The position numbers were made by a program, and so were the translations under genes. The notes under the pieces are model-generated. The model ran no database searches. It saw nothing but the letters and a program-made list of their open reading frames with translations, and had not been told where the DNA came from. A DNA stretch of 23,186 nt from Oscillospiraceae bacterium (lineage in GTDB: Bacteria > Bacillota > Clostridia > Oscillospirales > Ruminococcaceae), in NCBI GenBank assembly GCA_031281115.1, contig JAITFV010000192.1, positions 1-23,186 on the forward strand. The letters run 5' to 3'. Positions 1 to 7,669 of this stretch are shown here, piece by piece; position 1 is the first letter of the stretch, and the number at the start of each line of letters is the position of its first letter.

Positions 1-55
1 AAAAAGAAACCCCTCAAAAGTGTACAATTTGTGCATAGAAAAGTGTGTTAAAAAA

Positions 56-64
56 TGGTATAAT
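56..64 (+). promoter_or_regulatory. Extended -10 promoter of the secreted repeat protein gene
   Basis: TATAAT lies at 59-64 and is preceded by TGG, giving an extended -10 (TGnTATAAT). The sequence about 17 nt upstream (TAGAAA, 36-41) is a poor -35, so the extended -10 probably carries recognition. It lies 43 nt upstream of the ATG at 107. A sigma-A-type promoter is inferred from the consensus only. Confidence 0.6.
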
Positions 65-106
65 TAAAAAGGTACAAAATCCACCATTTATAAAGGAGTC
101 AAAGCT

Positions 107-3100
107 ATGAAAAAGCGCATTTTATCTATTTTTATTACGCTGGCGATGCTCGTTTCGCTTGTTACAGCGATGCCGGTGACGGCGAGCGCAACTACACATT
201 CCACTCCCGCAGGGTTCAGCGACAACGACTATCAAAAGTTGGTCACGTTTGCGCTGCAAGGGGATAATTTGGAGAAGTTAGGCTGGAATCTCTCAAGCCC
301 CGCAGATTGGAAGGGGATTACGTGGAATGACGAAACGCCGAGCAGAGTTAAATTAATAGACTTTAACTCAATGAATTTAACAGGAAACCTCGATTGTTCG
401 GGATTCACCTCGCTCTTAGAAGCGAATTTGCGTGTCAATAGTATTTCCTCGATAAATCTGTCGGGGTGCGCCAAGTTAGATTTCTTAAACTGTTTTGACA
501 ATAATCTTACTTCGCTTGACGTGTCAGACAGTCCTTTAATTGAATTTTTGATTTTTAGTCAAAATAATATCCCCTCGGTTGACTTGTCGAATAACAATGG
601 GGTAACGTGGCTTATGGCTTATGACACGGGGCTTGAAAACTTAAAACTGTCTCCGACTGCTGCTATAGAAACCGCATACTTATATGACAACAATCTCACC
701 GACATATCAATGTTCGAGGACTTGCAAAAACTTGAGGACTTAGACGTGAGTAACAATCTTCTTGACTTAAACAGTTCTGCGGTGCAGTCCTCTATTACGA
801 AAATTCAATCAATAATCAACGCAAACGGCGGTACGTTTCAATATACGCCGCAAAGAAGTGAAACGCTTTGCCCCGATTGCGGCAAAGAGCCTTGCGATTG
901 CCCCCCTGAACCTTGCCTTGATTGCGGCGAGTTCCCTTGCGATTGCCCCCTCGCCTCTATACCTATATCAAACAGAGAGGAACTTTTAGCAATTGATGAT
1001 AATTTAAGCGGGGACTACCACCTGACTGCCGATATTGATTTGGCAGGTTCGCAATGGACACCGCTCGGAACATTTACAGGAACATTAGACGGACGGGGTC
1101 ATGTAATAAGAAATCTTACGATTACCAGTACCGGCTTTGGCTGGAATTATGGTTTATTCACCAGAATTGACGATGCAGAAATTATAAATCTCGGATTTGT
1201 CGGTACTAATATTAATGTTTCGGCGAGAATGAATATGTTTACTCCTCCCGGCGGTACTGTAAGCAGAAGCGATATGAGAGCCGGAGCGATTGCAGGAATT
1301 GCAAATGACTCAATAATTATGAATTGTTATAATACGGGAAATATAGCCGCGAGTGCCAGTATGGGCGGAACGACTATTTCTACTGCGTATTCCGGAGGGC
1401 TTGTCGGGCAAGCCAACCGCAGCTTCATAACAAGTTGTTACAATTCCGGAAATATTAATGCAATAGCAAGAGCTTCTTCACGGACTCTTTCTTGGCCGCA
1501 AATCGGCATCCAAAATCCAAATTTTGCTTCTGCGAGAGCGGGCGGAATTGTCGGGTCTTCAAGCTCTGTAATATTTAATTGTTACAACAGAGGAAATATA
1601 AGCACTCACAGCTCCACGGATGTTCCCATAGGCAGCAACGGATATGAATCTCTTGCGGGCGGGATAGTCGGTTTTTCCTCGGGTCCTATATTGAACGTCT
1701 ATAATACCGGAACATTTTCAGCTGCTTCATCATCGACGTCGTCTCCCAATGTAATGGGGAGAGGAATCGCAATTTTGGCTGACGAAGAGGTTTCTGTAAC
1801 TAACGCTTTCAATAACCCTACCGCAGCAACTGTTTTCACAGGCTTTGACATGACAGTGGTTTGGGGGATAGTCAGCGGTCATAATAACGGACTTCCTGTT
1901 TTGCGCGGGATTCATCCCGGACCTTTTGTAGGTGAAAACCCGCCCGCAACCTATGCTGTTACCGTTTCAAGCGCAGGAACAGGCGCAACAGGCGGCGGCA
2001 ACTTCGTGCAGGGTGCAACTGTAAACATAACAGCCGGAACACCTCCCGCGGGTATGCAGTTCAGCCGCTGGAGCTCGACAAGTGCGGGGGTAACGTTCGC
2101 GAACGCGAACAGCGCAAGCACGAGCTTTGTGATGCCTGCGAATGCAGTGACGGTTACGGCGAACTTTGTGCCGATACCGGTGGTGACGGGTGTAACGGTA
2201 AGCCCGAACGGAATCGAAGTGCAAATAGGTACAACGCAGCAATTTACTGCAATAGTGCAAGGCACAAACAATCCCGCGCAAGCTGTAACTTGGAGAGTTG
2301 AGGGCAACAGCCACGCCGGAACCGCTATAAACAACAGCGGCTTGCTGACAGTACATGCAGACGAAGCTACAGGCTCGTCACTTAGAGTAATCGCAACATC
2401 AGCAGCAAATACGGCGATATCCGGTCATGCAGAAATCATAATAACCGAAGAAGAACCCAATAATATAATGCTCATCAGCATAACCTCACCGTCAGCGATT
2501 ACACGCCCGCACGGCACGGCAAAAACCGCAGAAGCTCTTAATCTTCCCGCGCAGGTTACAATTGTTACAAGTGACGGCGATAGGCAAGCACATGTAACTT
2601 GGGTTTTAAACGATGATACACCGTATAATCCCGCATTAACAAACCGTCAGGATTTCACCGTACACGGCGCGATAAGCTTGCCCGAAGGCGTTATTGCTGA
2701 CAATATACCGTTCACAGTCAGCGTTTCTGTTACAGTCAGCGCAAGAACGAACAATACAAGTAACAGCTCGGGCGGCGGTGGCGGCGGAGGAGGAGGTAGC
2801 GGCGGAAGCACCAACACCGCAACAACTCCGTCAGCAACAGTAACCACAGGCACAAGCACCTGGACTGTAACGAATATTCCGCGCACTGCCTTGACCTCTT
2901 TGGCTCTCAGTGCGGAAATTCCTGTAAACCAAGTCAGAATCCCGACCGGCGCGACAGGCAGCACAACCGTAAGCGTGGGCGCAGATTTCGCAGGTCAAAA
3001 CGCGGTTTTAGTGAAATTCAATGCAGAAACAGAGCAGCTTGAGTTTGTATCAGCCGCGACAATCGGCGCAAACGGCAACGCGAGTATGAATATTACTCAA

Positions 3101-3319
3101 ACAGGGGATTTCTTAGTACTGACGTTCAAAACCGGCGATATTACAGGAACGGGCAAGGTTGAAACAGCGGATGCGCTGGCGCTTCTGCGGCACGTTGCAG
3201 GGATTGCGCCGCTCAACCCTATTCAGCTGTTCATAGCCAACGGCAAAGCTGACGACAACAGCACAGCAGACGCAATGCAAATCCTTAGATATGTTGCCGG
3301 AGTAATCAACAGAATTTAA
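107..3319 (+). CDS. Secreted multidomain surface protein (LRR, GLUG-like, InlB-like, Ig-like, dockerin-like)
   Basis: A 1070-residue exported protein. Residues 1-28 form a signal peptide (MKK start, hydrophobic core, ASA-like cleavage site). Leucine-rich repeat-like sequence spans about 60-240. A duplicated Cys motif, C-x2-C-x4-C-x-C with a 15-residue period, sits at 255-281. About 390-545 holds four GLUG-like repeats (GGIVG ... NCYN.GNI). About 616-690 resembles an InlB/Listeria-Bacteroides repeat (FSRW, TVTANF). About 694-780 is a BIG_2-like domain and about 788-875 another Ig-like domain. A glycine linker lies at about 889-900, and the last 60 residues are two dockerin-like helices (ALLRHVAG, QILRYVAG) whose calcium-loop positions are mostly not Asp/Asn. 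AAAGGAG at 92-98 places the ATG at 107. The likely role is adhesion or cell-surface interaction, with partner unknown. There is no catalytic domain. It appears to be a single-gene transcript. Confidence 0.85.
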   Translation: MKKRILSIFITLAMLVSLVTAMPVTASATTHSTPAGFSDNDYQKLVTFALQGDNLEKLGWNLSSPADWKGITWNDETPSRVKLIDFNSMNLTGNLDCSGFTSLLEANLRVNSISSINLSGCAKLDFLNCFDNNLTSLDVSDSPLIEFLIFSQNNIPSVDLSNNNGVTWLMAYDTGLENLKLSPTAAIETAYLYDNNLTDISMFEDLQKLEDLDVSNNLLDLNSSAVQSSITKIQSIINANGGTFQYTPQRSETLCPDCGKEPCDCPPEPCLDCGEFPCDCPLASIPISNREELLAIDDNLSGDYHLTADIDLAGSQWTPLGTFTGTLDGRGHVIRNLTITSTGFGWNYGLFTRIDDAEIINLGFVGTNINVSARMNMFTPPGGTVSRSDMRAGAIAGIANDSIIMNCYNTGNIAASASMGGTTISTAYSGGLVGQANRSFITSCYNSGNINAIARASSRTLSWPQIGIQNPNFASARAGGIVGSSSSVIFNCYNRGNISTHSSTDVPIGSNGYESLAGGIVGFSSGPILNVYNTGTFSAASSSTSSPNVMGRGIAILADEEVSVTNAFNNPTAATVFTGFDMTVVWGIVSGHNNGLPVLRGIHPGPFVGENPPATYAVTVSSAGTGATGGGNFVQGATVNITAGTPPAGMQFSRWSSTSAGVTFANANSASTSFVMPANAVTVTANFVPIPVVTGVTVSPNGIEVQIGTTQQFTAIVQGTNNPAQAVTWRVEGNSHAGTAINNSGLLTVHADEATGSSLRVIATSAANTAISGHAEIIITEEEPNNIMLISITSPSAITRPHGTAKTAEALNLPAQVTIVTSDGDRQAHVTWVLNDDTPYNPALTNRQDFTVHGAISLPEGVIADNIPFTVSVSVTVSARTNNTSNSSGGGGGGGGGSGGSTNTATTPSATVTTGTSTWTVTNIPRTALTSLALSAEIPVNQVRIPTGATGSTTVSVGADFAGQNAVLVKFNAETEQLEFVSAATIGANGNASMNITQTGDFLVLTFKTGDITGTGKVETADALALLRHVAGIAPLNPIQLFIANGKADDNSTADAMQILRYVAGVINRI

Positions 3320-3339
3320 TATACTTTTATTTTCACTTA

Positions 3340-3477
3340 TATACTCGATTAACTTAAAATTCTATAAATTTTAAGTTAATCGAGATTGCGCTGTCTGTGG
3401 ACAGCGCCCGCAAACCGCAGTTTGCGGAAACCCCTTTAACTTTAAAATATTATATATTTTAAAGTTAAAGGACTATA
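3340..3477. repeat. MITE-like palindromic element, copy 1
   Basis: Four hairpins lie end to end: an 18-bp perfect AT-rich stem (3344-3361/3367-3384), an 8-bp GC stem (3388-3395/3400-3407), an 8-bp stem with CGCA loop (3408-3415/3420-3427), and an 18-bp perfect AT-rich stem (3433-3450/3454-3471). The outer palindromes share the core TTAACTT(T)AAAAT. The left end TATACTCGATTAACTTAA matches the left end of the element at 13633 in 16 of 18 positions, and the right end TAAAGGACTATA is identical to that copy's right end. The two ends are imperfect inverted repeats of each other, and the borders fit a TA target duplication. No ORF is inside. A non-autonomous insertion element is inferred. The first stem may also end transcription of the upstream gene, though no U-run follows it. 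Confidence 0.6.
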
Positions 3478-3515
3478 ACATAAATTGGTTGACTATTCTT
3501 CCGATTTATGTTATA
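3474..3515. promoter_or_regulatory. Operator-like inverted repeat over the nifJ promoter
   Basis: Arms TATAACATAAATTGG (3474-3488) and CCGATTTATGTTATA (3501-3515) are complementary in 14 of 15 positions, the exception being a G/T pair, and are separated by 12 nt. The -35 lies in the spacer and the -10 overlaps the right arm. The repeat ends upstream of the expected transcription start (about 3524), so it would act as DNA, as a dimer or double-dimer binding site, rather than as a leader RNA. The regulator is unknown, and the arms do not match the Rex consensus. Confidence 0.45.
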
Positions 3516-3517
3516 AT
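3489..3517 (+). promoter_or_regulatory. Sigma-A promoter of nifJ
   Basis: TTGACT (3489-3494), a 17-nt spacer and TATAAT (3512-3517) are close to the housekeeping consensus. It is followed by a roughly 45-nt leader and a strong AAGGAGG at 3554-3560. The promoter starts 11 bp beyond the right end of the palindromic element. Confidence 0.85.
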
Positions 3518-3568
3518 ATTTTCACGTCTATTAAAAAATGGAAATATAAACTCAAGGAGGCTTAATCA

Positions 3569-6500
3569 ATGGCAAAAAGGAAAATCACGATGATGAAAGG
3601 CAACACCGCTGCGGCGCACGTATCCTACGCATTTACGGAGGTAGCGGGAATTTATCCTATTACCCCCTCGTCAGACATGGCGGAAGAGACCGACAGCTGG
3701 GCGGCGAAAGGCAAGAAAAATATGTTCGGCGACACGGTTAAAGTCGTTGAAATGCAGTCGGAAGCAGGCGCAGCGGCAACTGTACACGGTTCGCTGCAGG
3801 CGGGCGCGCTCACCACTACCTACACGGCGTCACAGGGCTTGCTGCTCATGATTCCGACGATGTACAAAATCGCGGGCGAACTGCTCCCGAGCGTAATTCA
3901 CGTTTCAGCGCGCGCGGTTGCCGCTCACGCGCTCTCGATTTTCGGCGACCACAGCGATATTAACGCCTGCCGTGCGACAGGTTACGCGATGCTCGCTTCC
4001 ACAAATCCGCAGGAAGTTATGGATTTGGGTGCTGTTGCGCACCTTGCAAGCCTTAAGGGGCGCGTACCTTTTGTACACTTTTTTGATGGTTTCAGAACCT
4101 CGCATGAAATGCAGAAAATCGAGGAATGGTCTGACGAGGACTTAAAAGAACTCGCAGACATGGCTGAAATTGACGCTTTCCGCTCACGCGCTCTCAACCC
4201 CGAGAAGCCTGTACTCCGCGGAACAGCGCAGAATCCGGACATCTTCTTCCAAGCTAAAGAAGCCGCGAACCCCTACTATGATAAGATGCCCGAAATCGTG
4301 CAGGGTGTTATGGATAAGGTAAACGCCAAAATCGGCACAGACTACAAACTTTTTAACTACTACGGTGCGCCCGATGCGGAGCAGGTAATCGTTGCTATGG
4401 GCAGTTCCTGCGATACGATTGAAGAAACGATTGATTATTTGGTATCTAAAGGCGAAAAAGTCGGCTTGATTAAAGTAAGGCTGTATCTGCCTTTCGCGAT
4501 GGATGCGTTTGTGGGTGCTATTCCGGCTTCCTGCAAGAAAATTTCTGTCCTTGACAGAACGAAGGAACCCGGCTCAATCGGCGAACCTCTGTATCTCAGT
4601 GTTGTAGCGGCTCTCAAACAAACCGGAAAGTTTGCTGACGCTGCTGTTTACGCGGGAAGATACGGTCTCGGCTCGAAAGACTTCAACCCCGCTTGTGTAA
4701 TCGCGGCTTACCGCAACAGCGACAAAAAGCGCTTCACAGTCGGTATTAATGATGACGTGACTAATCTGTCGCTCAAAATCGACGAAAACCCGAATACAGT
4801 TCCCGAAGGGACAACAAGCTGTAAATTCTGGGGAATCGGCGGCGACGGTACAGTTTCGGCAAACGAAAACTCCACTAAAATCATCGGCGCGAACACCGAT
4901 AATAAGGTTCAGGCGTACTTCGCTTATGACTCGAAGAAAGCAGGCGGCGTAACAATTTCGCACCTGCGCTTCGGTAAAGCTCCGATTAAATCCACATACT
5001 TTATCACAAAGGCGAACTTTGTCGCCTGCCACAAACCCGACTATGTAATGAAATACGATATGGTTAAAGATATTCTCCCGGGCGGCACTTTCCTGCTTAA
5101 CTGCCAGTGGACGGCGGCAGAGCTTGAGGACCATCTCCCCAACAGAATCAAGTCGCATATCGCGAAAAACAACATCAACTTCTACATCATCAACGGCATT
5201 AAAATCGCGGGTGAAGTCGGGCTTGGAAACCGCATAAGCACTGTTTTGCAGTCGGCGTTCTTCAAACTTGCGAATATCATTCCGATAGATGATGCAATCA
5301 AGCACATGAAGGAAGAAATTCATAACCAATTTATCTCCAAAGGTCAAAAAATCGTTGACATGAACTATGCAGCTGTTGAAGCCGGCGCAAATGAAGCAAA
5401 CATCGTAAAAGTTGAAATTCCCGCTGCTTGGGCTTCCGCGGGCGATGACTTTGAGCTTCCGAAAGCCGATTCCTCCGGCAAGCGCAAGGAAGTTGAAGAC
5501 TTTGTAAACAATATCTTAATTCCTGTAAATGCTTATCGCGGCGCGGATTTACCCGTTTCGACATTCGCGAAAGACGCAGACGGAACTTTCCCGCAGGGCA
5601 GCGCGGCTTATGAAAAGCGCGGCGTTGCGGTTGATGTTCCCGAGTGGATTTGCGATAATTGCATCCAGTGTAACCAGTGCGCGTATGTTTGTCCACACGC
5701 TATTCTCCGCCCATATATCCTTACCGATGCAGAAGTTGCGGCGGCTCCCGCAGGCCTCACCTGCAAAGACGCAACAGGGCTCCCCGGCTTCAAGTACACG
5801 ATGGGCAACTCCGTGCTTGACTGCTACGGCTGCGGCGTTTGCGTAAATGTTTGCCCTGCAAAGGAAAACGCGCTTGTTATGAAACCTTTAGAAACTCAGC
5901 TACAACAGCAGAATTTGTTCGCGTATCTGTATGATTTACCTGAAAAACCGGAAACCCTTGAGAAATTCAAGGAAACCTCGGTCAAAGGCTCGCAGTTTAA
6001 GCAGCCGCTCCTTGAGTTCTCGGGTGCGTGTGCGGGTTGCGGTGAAACGCCGTACGCGAAGCTTGTTACTCAATTATTCGGCGACAGAATGTATATCGGC
6101 AATGCGACCGGCTGTTCCTCCATTTGGGGCGGCTCGGCGCCGGCAACACCATACACGGTCAATAAGGAAGGCAAAGGTCCGTCATGGGCGAACTCTCTCT
6201 TTGAAGACACTGCCGAGTTCAGCTACGGTATGTTCTTAGGTCAGCAGGCTGTTCGCGACAGGCTTAAGAGAAAGACCGCAGACCTCATCGCAGGCGATTG
6301 CAAACCTGAAGTTAAAGCGGCGGCGCAGAAGTGGATTGATACCTACTGTAACGGCAGTGAAAACGCTTGTGCGGCAAAAGCGTACATCGCGGCTCTCGAA
6401 GCTTGTGACTGTGCGGCAGGTAAAGAAATCCTTAAAGATAGGAACTTCCTTGCGAAGAAGTCCGTATGGGCGTTCGGCGGCGACGGCTGGGCTTATGACA

Positions 6501-7114
6501 TAGGTTACGGCGGTCTTGACCACGTTCTCGCTGAAGGACAGGACGTGAACCTGCTTGTATTCGACACTGAAGTTTATTCCAACACAGGCGGTCAGGCTTC
6601 TAAGGCGACCCCGCTCGGCGCAATCGCGAAATTCGCGGCGAACGGCATGAATACCAAGAAGAAGGACTTAGCGGCAATCGCAATGCAGTATGATTATGTT
6701 TACGTAGCGCAAGTTTCGATGGGTGCAGACATGAACCAGTGCATTAAAGCTATGGTTGAAGCTGAAAATCACCCCGGCCCGTCAATCGTAATCTGCTACG
6801 CTCCCTGCCGTGACCACGGAATCAAGGGCGGGCTTGCAAACATGATTCAGATTGAGAAGGCGGCGGTTGAGTCCGGTTACTGGCACCTGTTCAGATACAA
6901 TCCGGGATTGGTTGCTGAAGGCAAATCGCCTTATACGCTTGACAGCAAAGCGCCGACGGCAAGCTACAAAGATTTCTTGATGAACGAGGTCCGTTACAAC
7001 TCGCTTATGCGCCAAAACCCCGAAAGAGCAGAGAAGCTGTTCGATAAGGCTGAAAAAGACGCGAAGAAGAAGTACGATAATCTGGTAGGGCTGATTGAAT
7101 ATTACAAGGTATAA
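3569..7114 (+). CDS. nifJ: Pyruvate:ferredoxin (flavodoxin) oxidoreductase
   Basis: A cytosolic homodimeric-type enzyme of 1181 residues, the usual length for the single-chain form. It converts pyruvate and CoA to acetyl-CoA and CO2 while reducing ferredoxin, the central pyruvate-oxidising step of clostridial fermentation. The N-terminal domain I has YPITPSS near residue 30 and the EMQSEAGAAA segment. A two-cluster ferredoxin insert has C698-x2-C701-x2-C704-x3-C708-P and C752-x2-C755-x2-C758-x3-C762-P. C821-x2-C824 begins the ligand set for the third 4Fe-4S cluster. The thiamine pyrophosphate site shows GGDGW at 970-974 and DTEVYSNTGGQ from 999. AAGGAGG lies 8 nt before the ATG. It has its own strong promoter with an operator-like repeat, and appears monocistronic because a stem-loop follows 9 nt after the stop. 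Confidence 0.97.
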   Translation: MAKRKITMMKGNTAAAHVSYAFTEVAGIYPITPSSDMAEETDSWAAKGKKNMFGDTVKVVEMQSEAGAAATVHGSLQAGALTTTYTASQGLLLMIPTMYKIAGELLPSVIHVSARAVAAHALSIFGDHSDINACRATGYAMLASTNPQEVMDLGAVAHLASLKGRVPFVHFFDGFRTSHEMQKIEEWSDEDLKELADMAEIDAFRSRALNPEKPVLRGTAQNPDIFFQAKEAANPYYDKMPEIVQGVMDKVNAKIGTDYKLFNYYGAPDAEQVIVAMGSSCDTIEETIDYLVSKGEKVGLIKVRLYLPFAMDAFVGAIPASCKKISVLDRTKEPGSIGEPLYLSVVAALKQTGKFADAAVYAGRYGLGSKDFNPACVIAAYRNSDKKRFTVGINDDVTNLSLKIDENPNTVPEGTTSCKFWGIGGDGTVSANENSTKIIGANTDNKVQAYFAYDSKKAGGVTISHLRFGKAPIKSTYFITKANFVACHKPDYVMKYDMVKDILPGGTFLLNCQWTAAELEDHLPNRIKSHIAKNNINFYIINGIKIAGEVGLGNRISTVLQSAFFKLANIIPIDDAIKHMKEEIHNQFISKGQKIVDMNYAAVEAGANEANIVKVEIPAAWASAGDDFELPKADSSGKRKEVEDFVNNILIPVNAYRGADLPVSTFAKDADGTFPQGSAAYEKRGVAVDVPEWICDNCIQCNQCAYVCPHAILRPYILTDAEVAAAPAGLTCKDATGLPGFKYTMGNSVLDCYGCGVCVNVCPAKENALVMKPLETQLQQQNLFAYLYDLPEKPETLEKFKETSVKGSQFKQPLLEFSGACAGCGETPYAKLVTQLFGDRMYIGNATGCSSIWGGSAPATPYTVNKEGKGPSWANSLFEDTAEFSYGMFLGQQAVRDRLKRKTADLIAGDCKPEVKAAAQKWIDTYCNGSENACAAKAYIAALEACDCAAGKEILKDRNFLAKKSVWAFGGDGWAYDIGYGGLDHVLAEGQDVNLLVFDTEVYSNTGGQASKATPLGAIAKFAANGMNTKKKDLAAIAMQYDYVYVAQVSMGADMNQCIKAMVEAENHPGPSIVICYAPCRDHGIKGGLANMIQIEKAAVESGYWHLFRYNPGLVAEGKSPYTLDSKAPTASYKDFLMNEVRYNSLMRQNPERAEKLFDKAEKDAKKKYDNLVGLIEYYKV

Positions 7115-7123
7115 ATAAAATTA

Positions 7124-7149
7124 AAGGGTGCAGCTTTTGCTGCACCCTT
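7124..7149. terminator. Stem-loop after nifJ, with the better U-tract on the minus strand
   Basis: A perfect 11-bp stem (AAGGGTGCAGC, 7124-7134, with 7139-7149) has a TTTT loop. On the plus strand no U-run follows; the next bases are CAATTGACTT, the start of the next promoter. Read on the minus strand, the stem is followed by a T-rich tail (TAATTTTATTTATA), so it looks more like an intrinsic terminator for leftward transcription. It may serve nifJ too, less efficiently. Confidence 0.65.
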
Positions 7150-7152
7150 CAA

Positions 7153-7181
7153 TTGACTTACAAACAAATTTGTGTTATAAT
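7153..7181 (+). promoter_or_regulatory. Sigma-A promoter of hicBA with a palindrome in the spacer
   Basis: TTGACT (7153-7158), a 17-nt spacer and TATAAT (7176-7181). The spacer holds the perfect 10-bp palindrome ACAAATTTGT (7164-7173), a candidate operator for autoregulation. This rules out the upstream TTG at 7153 as a protein start, because it is the -35 box itself. Confidence 0.8.
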
Positions 7182-7210
7182 TTGCTATATAACTCATCGG
7201 AGGTTAGGTG

Positions 7211-7285
7211 ATGATGAAATTTTTCATTTCGCGTTGGTGCAGAAGGGACATGGTGAAAACATGCCGGAATATATTATTAATATGA
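7211..7285 (+). CDS. Possible 24-residue leader ORF overlapping the hicB start
   Basis: ATG ATG at 7211 stands 7 nt after GGAGG (7199-7203), the best ribosome binding site in this transcript. The frame stays open for 24 codons and ends in TGA at 7283-7285, 22 nt past the hicB ATG and in a different frame. The product is short, basic and Cys-containing, with no family resemblance. It could be a translated leader coupling or limiting hicB translation. It could equally be chance, with the GGAGG serving no gene directly. Confidence 0.3.
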   Translation: MMKFFISRWCRRDMVKTCRNILLI

Positions 7286-7473
7286 CATGGGATAGTGAAG
7301 TGTCGGTTTGGTGCGCTGTTTGCGATGATATTCCTATTGCCTTAGAATCGGGTTCTTTTGATGCGCTTGTTGAGCGGGTAAAAATCGCCGCACCCGAAAT
7401 GCTCCAAATGAACGGCAATGACCCGAAGTGTATACTTCGGTTCATTGCCGAGCGTAAAGATGGGGTTGCGTAA
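7261..7473 (+). CDS. hicB: HicB-like antitoxin (DUF1902 type)
   Basis: A 70-residue protein with the HicB fold signature of the DUF1902 type: an N-terminal strand, W-DSE-x4-W-x5-DDIP, then a helix beginning FDALVERV. It should neutralise the HicA ribonuclease encoded just downstream. Unlike longer HicB proteins it ends right after the partial RNase H-like fold, with no room for a C-terminal helix-turn-helix or ribbon-helix-helix domain. ATG 7261 was chosen because the HicB match begins there and the promoter lies inside any longer reading. Its own ribosome site (AAGGG at 7243-7247) is 13 nt away, which is long. The stop overlaps the hicA start (TAATG), so the two are translationally coupled, antitoxin first. 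Confidence 0.8.
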   Translation: MPEYIINMTWDSEVSVWCAVCDDIPIALESGSFDALVERVKIAAPEMLQMNGNDPKCILRFIAERKDGVA

Positions 7474-7667
7474 TGGCAGAATATGAGAAAAAAGTTAGAG
7501 AAGTTCTAAAAAAGAACGGTTGCAGCTTTGTCAGACGCGGAAAAGGCGACCACGATATATGGCACAGCCCGCTTACGAGCGGGAATTTTCCGGTTGACAG
7601 CAAGATTAAATCGCGGCATATTGCAAATACGATAATGAAACAGAGCGGGATTAAGCATCATTTTTAA
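7473..7667 (+). CDS. hicA: HicA-like mRNA interferase toxin
   Basis: A 64-residue protein with the double-stranded-RNA-binding-like fold of HicA toxins. It has a helix from residues 4-15, GCSFVRRGKGDHDIW with the conserved Gly25 and catalytic His27, and a C-terminal helix after SRHIANTIMKQSG. HicA toxins cleave mRNA and stop growth until HicB binds them. The length is typical of the family. The ATG overlaps the hicB stop by one base, which fits co-translation. The gene ends 2 nt from the stop codon of the convergent spoIIR gene, with no terminator between. The usual HicA His is present, so the toxin is probably active. Confidence 0.88.
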   Translation: MAEYEKKVREVLKKNGCSFVRRGKGDHDIWHSPLTSGNFPVDSKIKSRHIANTIMKQSGIKHHF

Positions 7668-7669
7668 CT

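Noticed and set aside
3340..3477. Riboswitch or structured ncRNA for nifJ
   Set aside because: The hairpins lie upstream of the nifJ promoter and so are not in its leader; two-locus shared ends fit a repeat element better.
4574..5347. 257-codon open frame on the minus strand inside nifJ
   Set aside because: It is antisense to a well-conserved enzyme, has no ribosome site and no family resemblance; it arises from nifJ codon usage.
7153..7260. TTG start for a 106-residue hicB product
   Set aside because: The TTG is the -35 box of the promoter, and the HicB match starts at ATG 7261.
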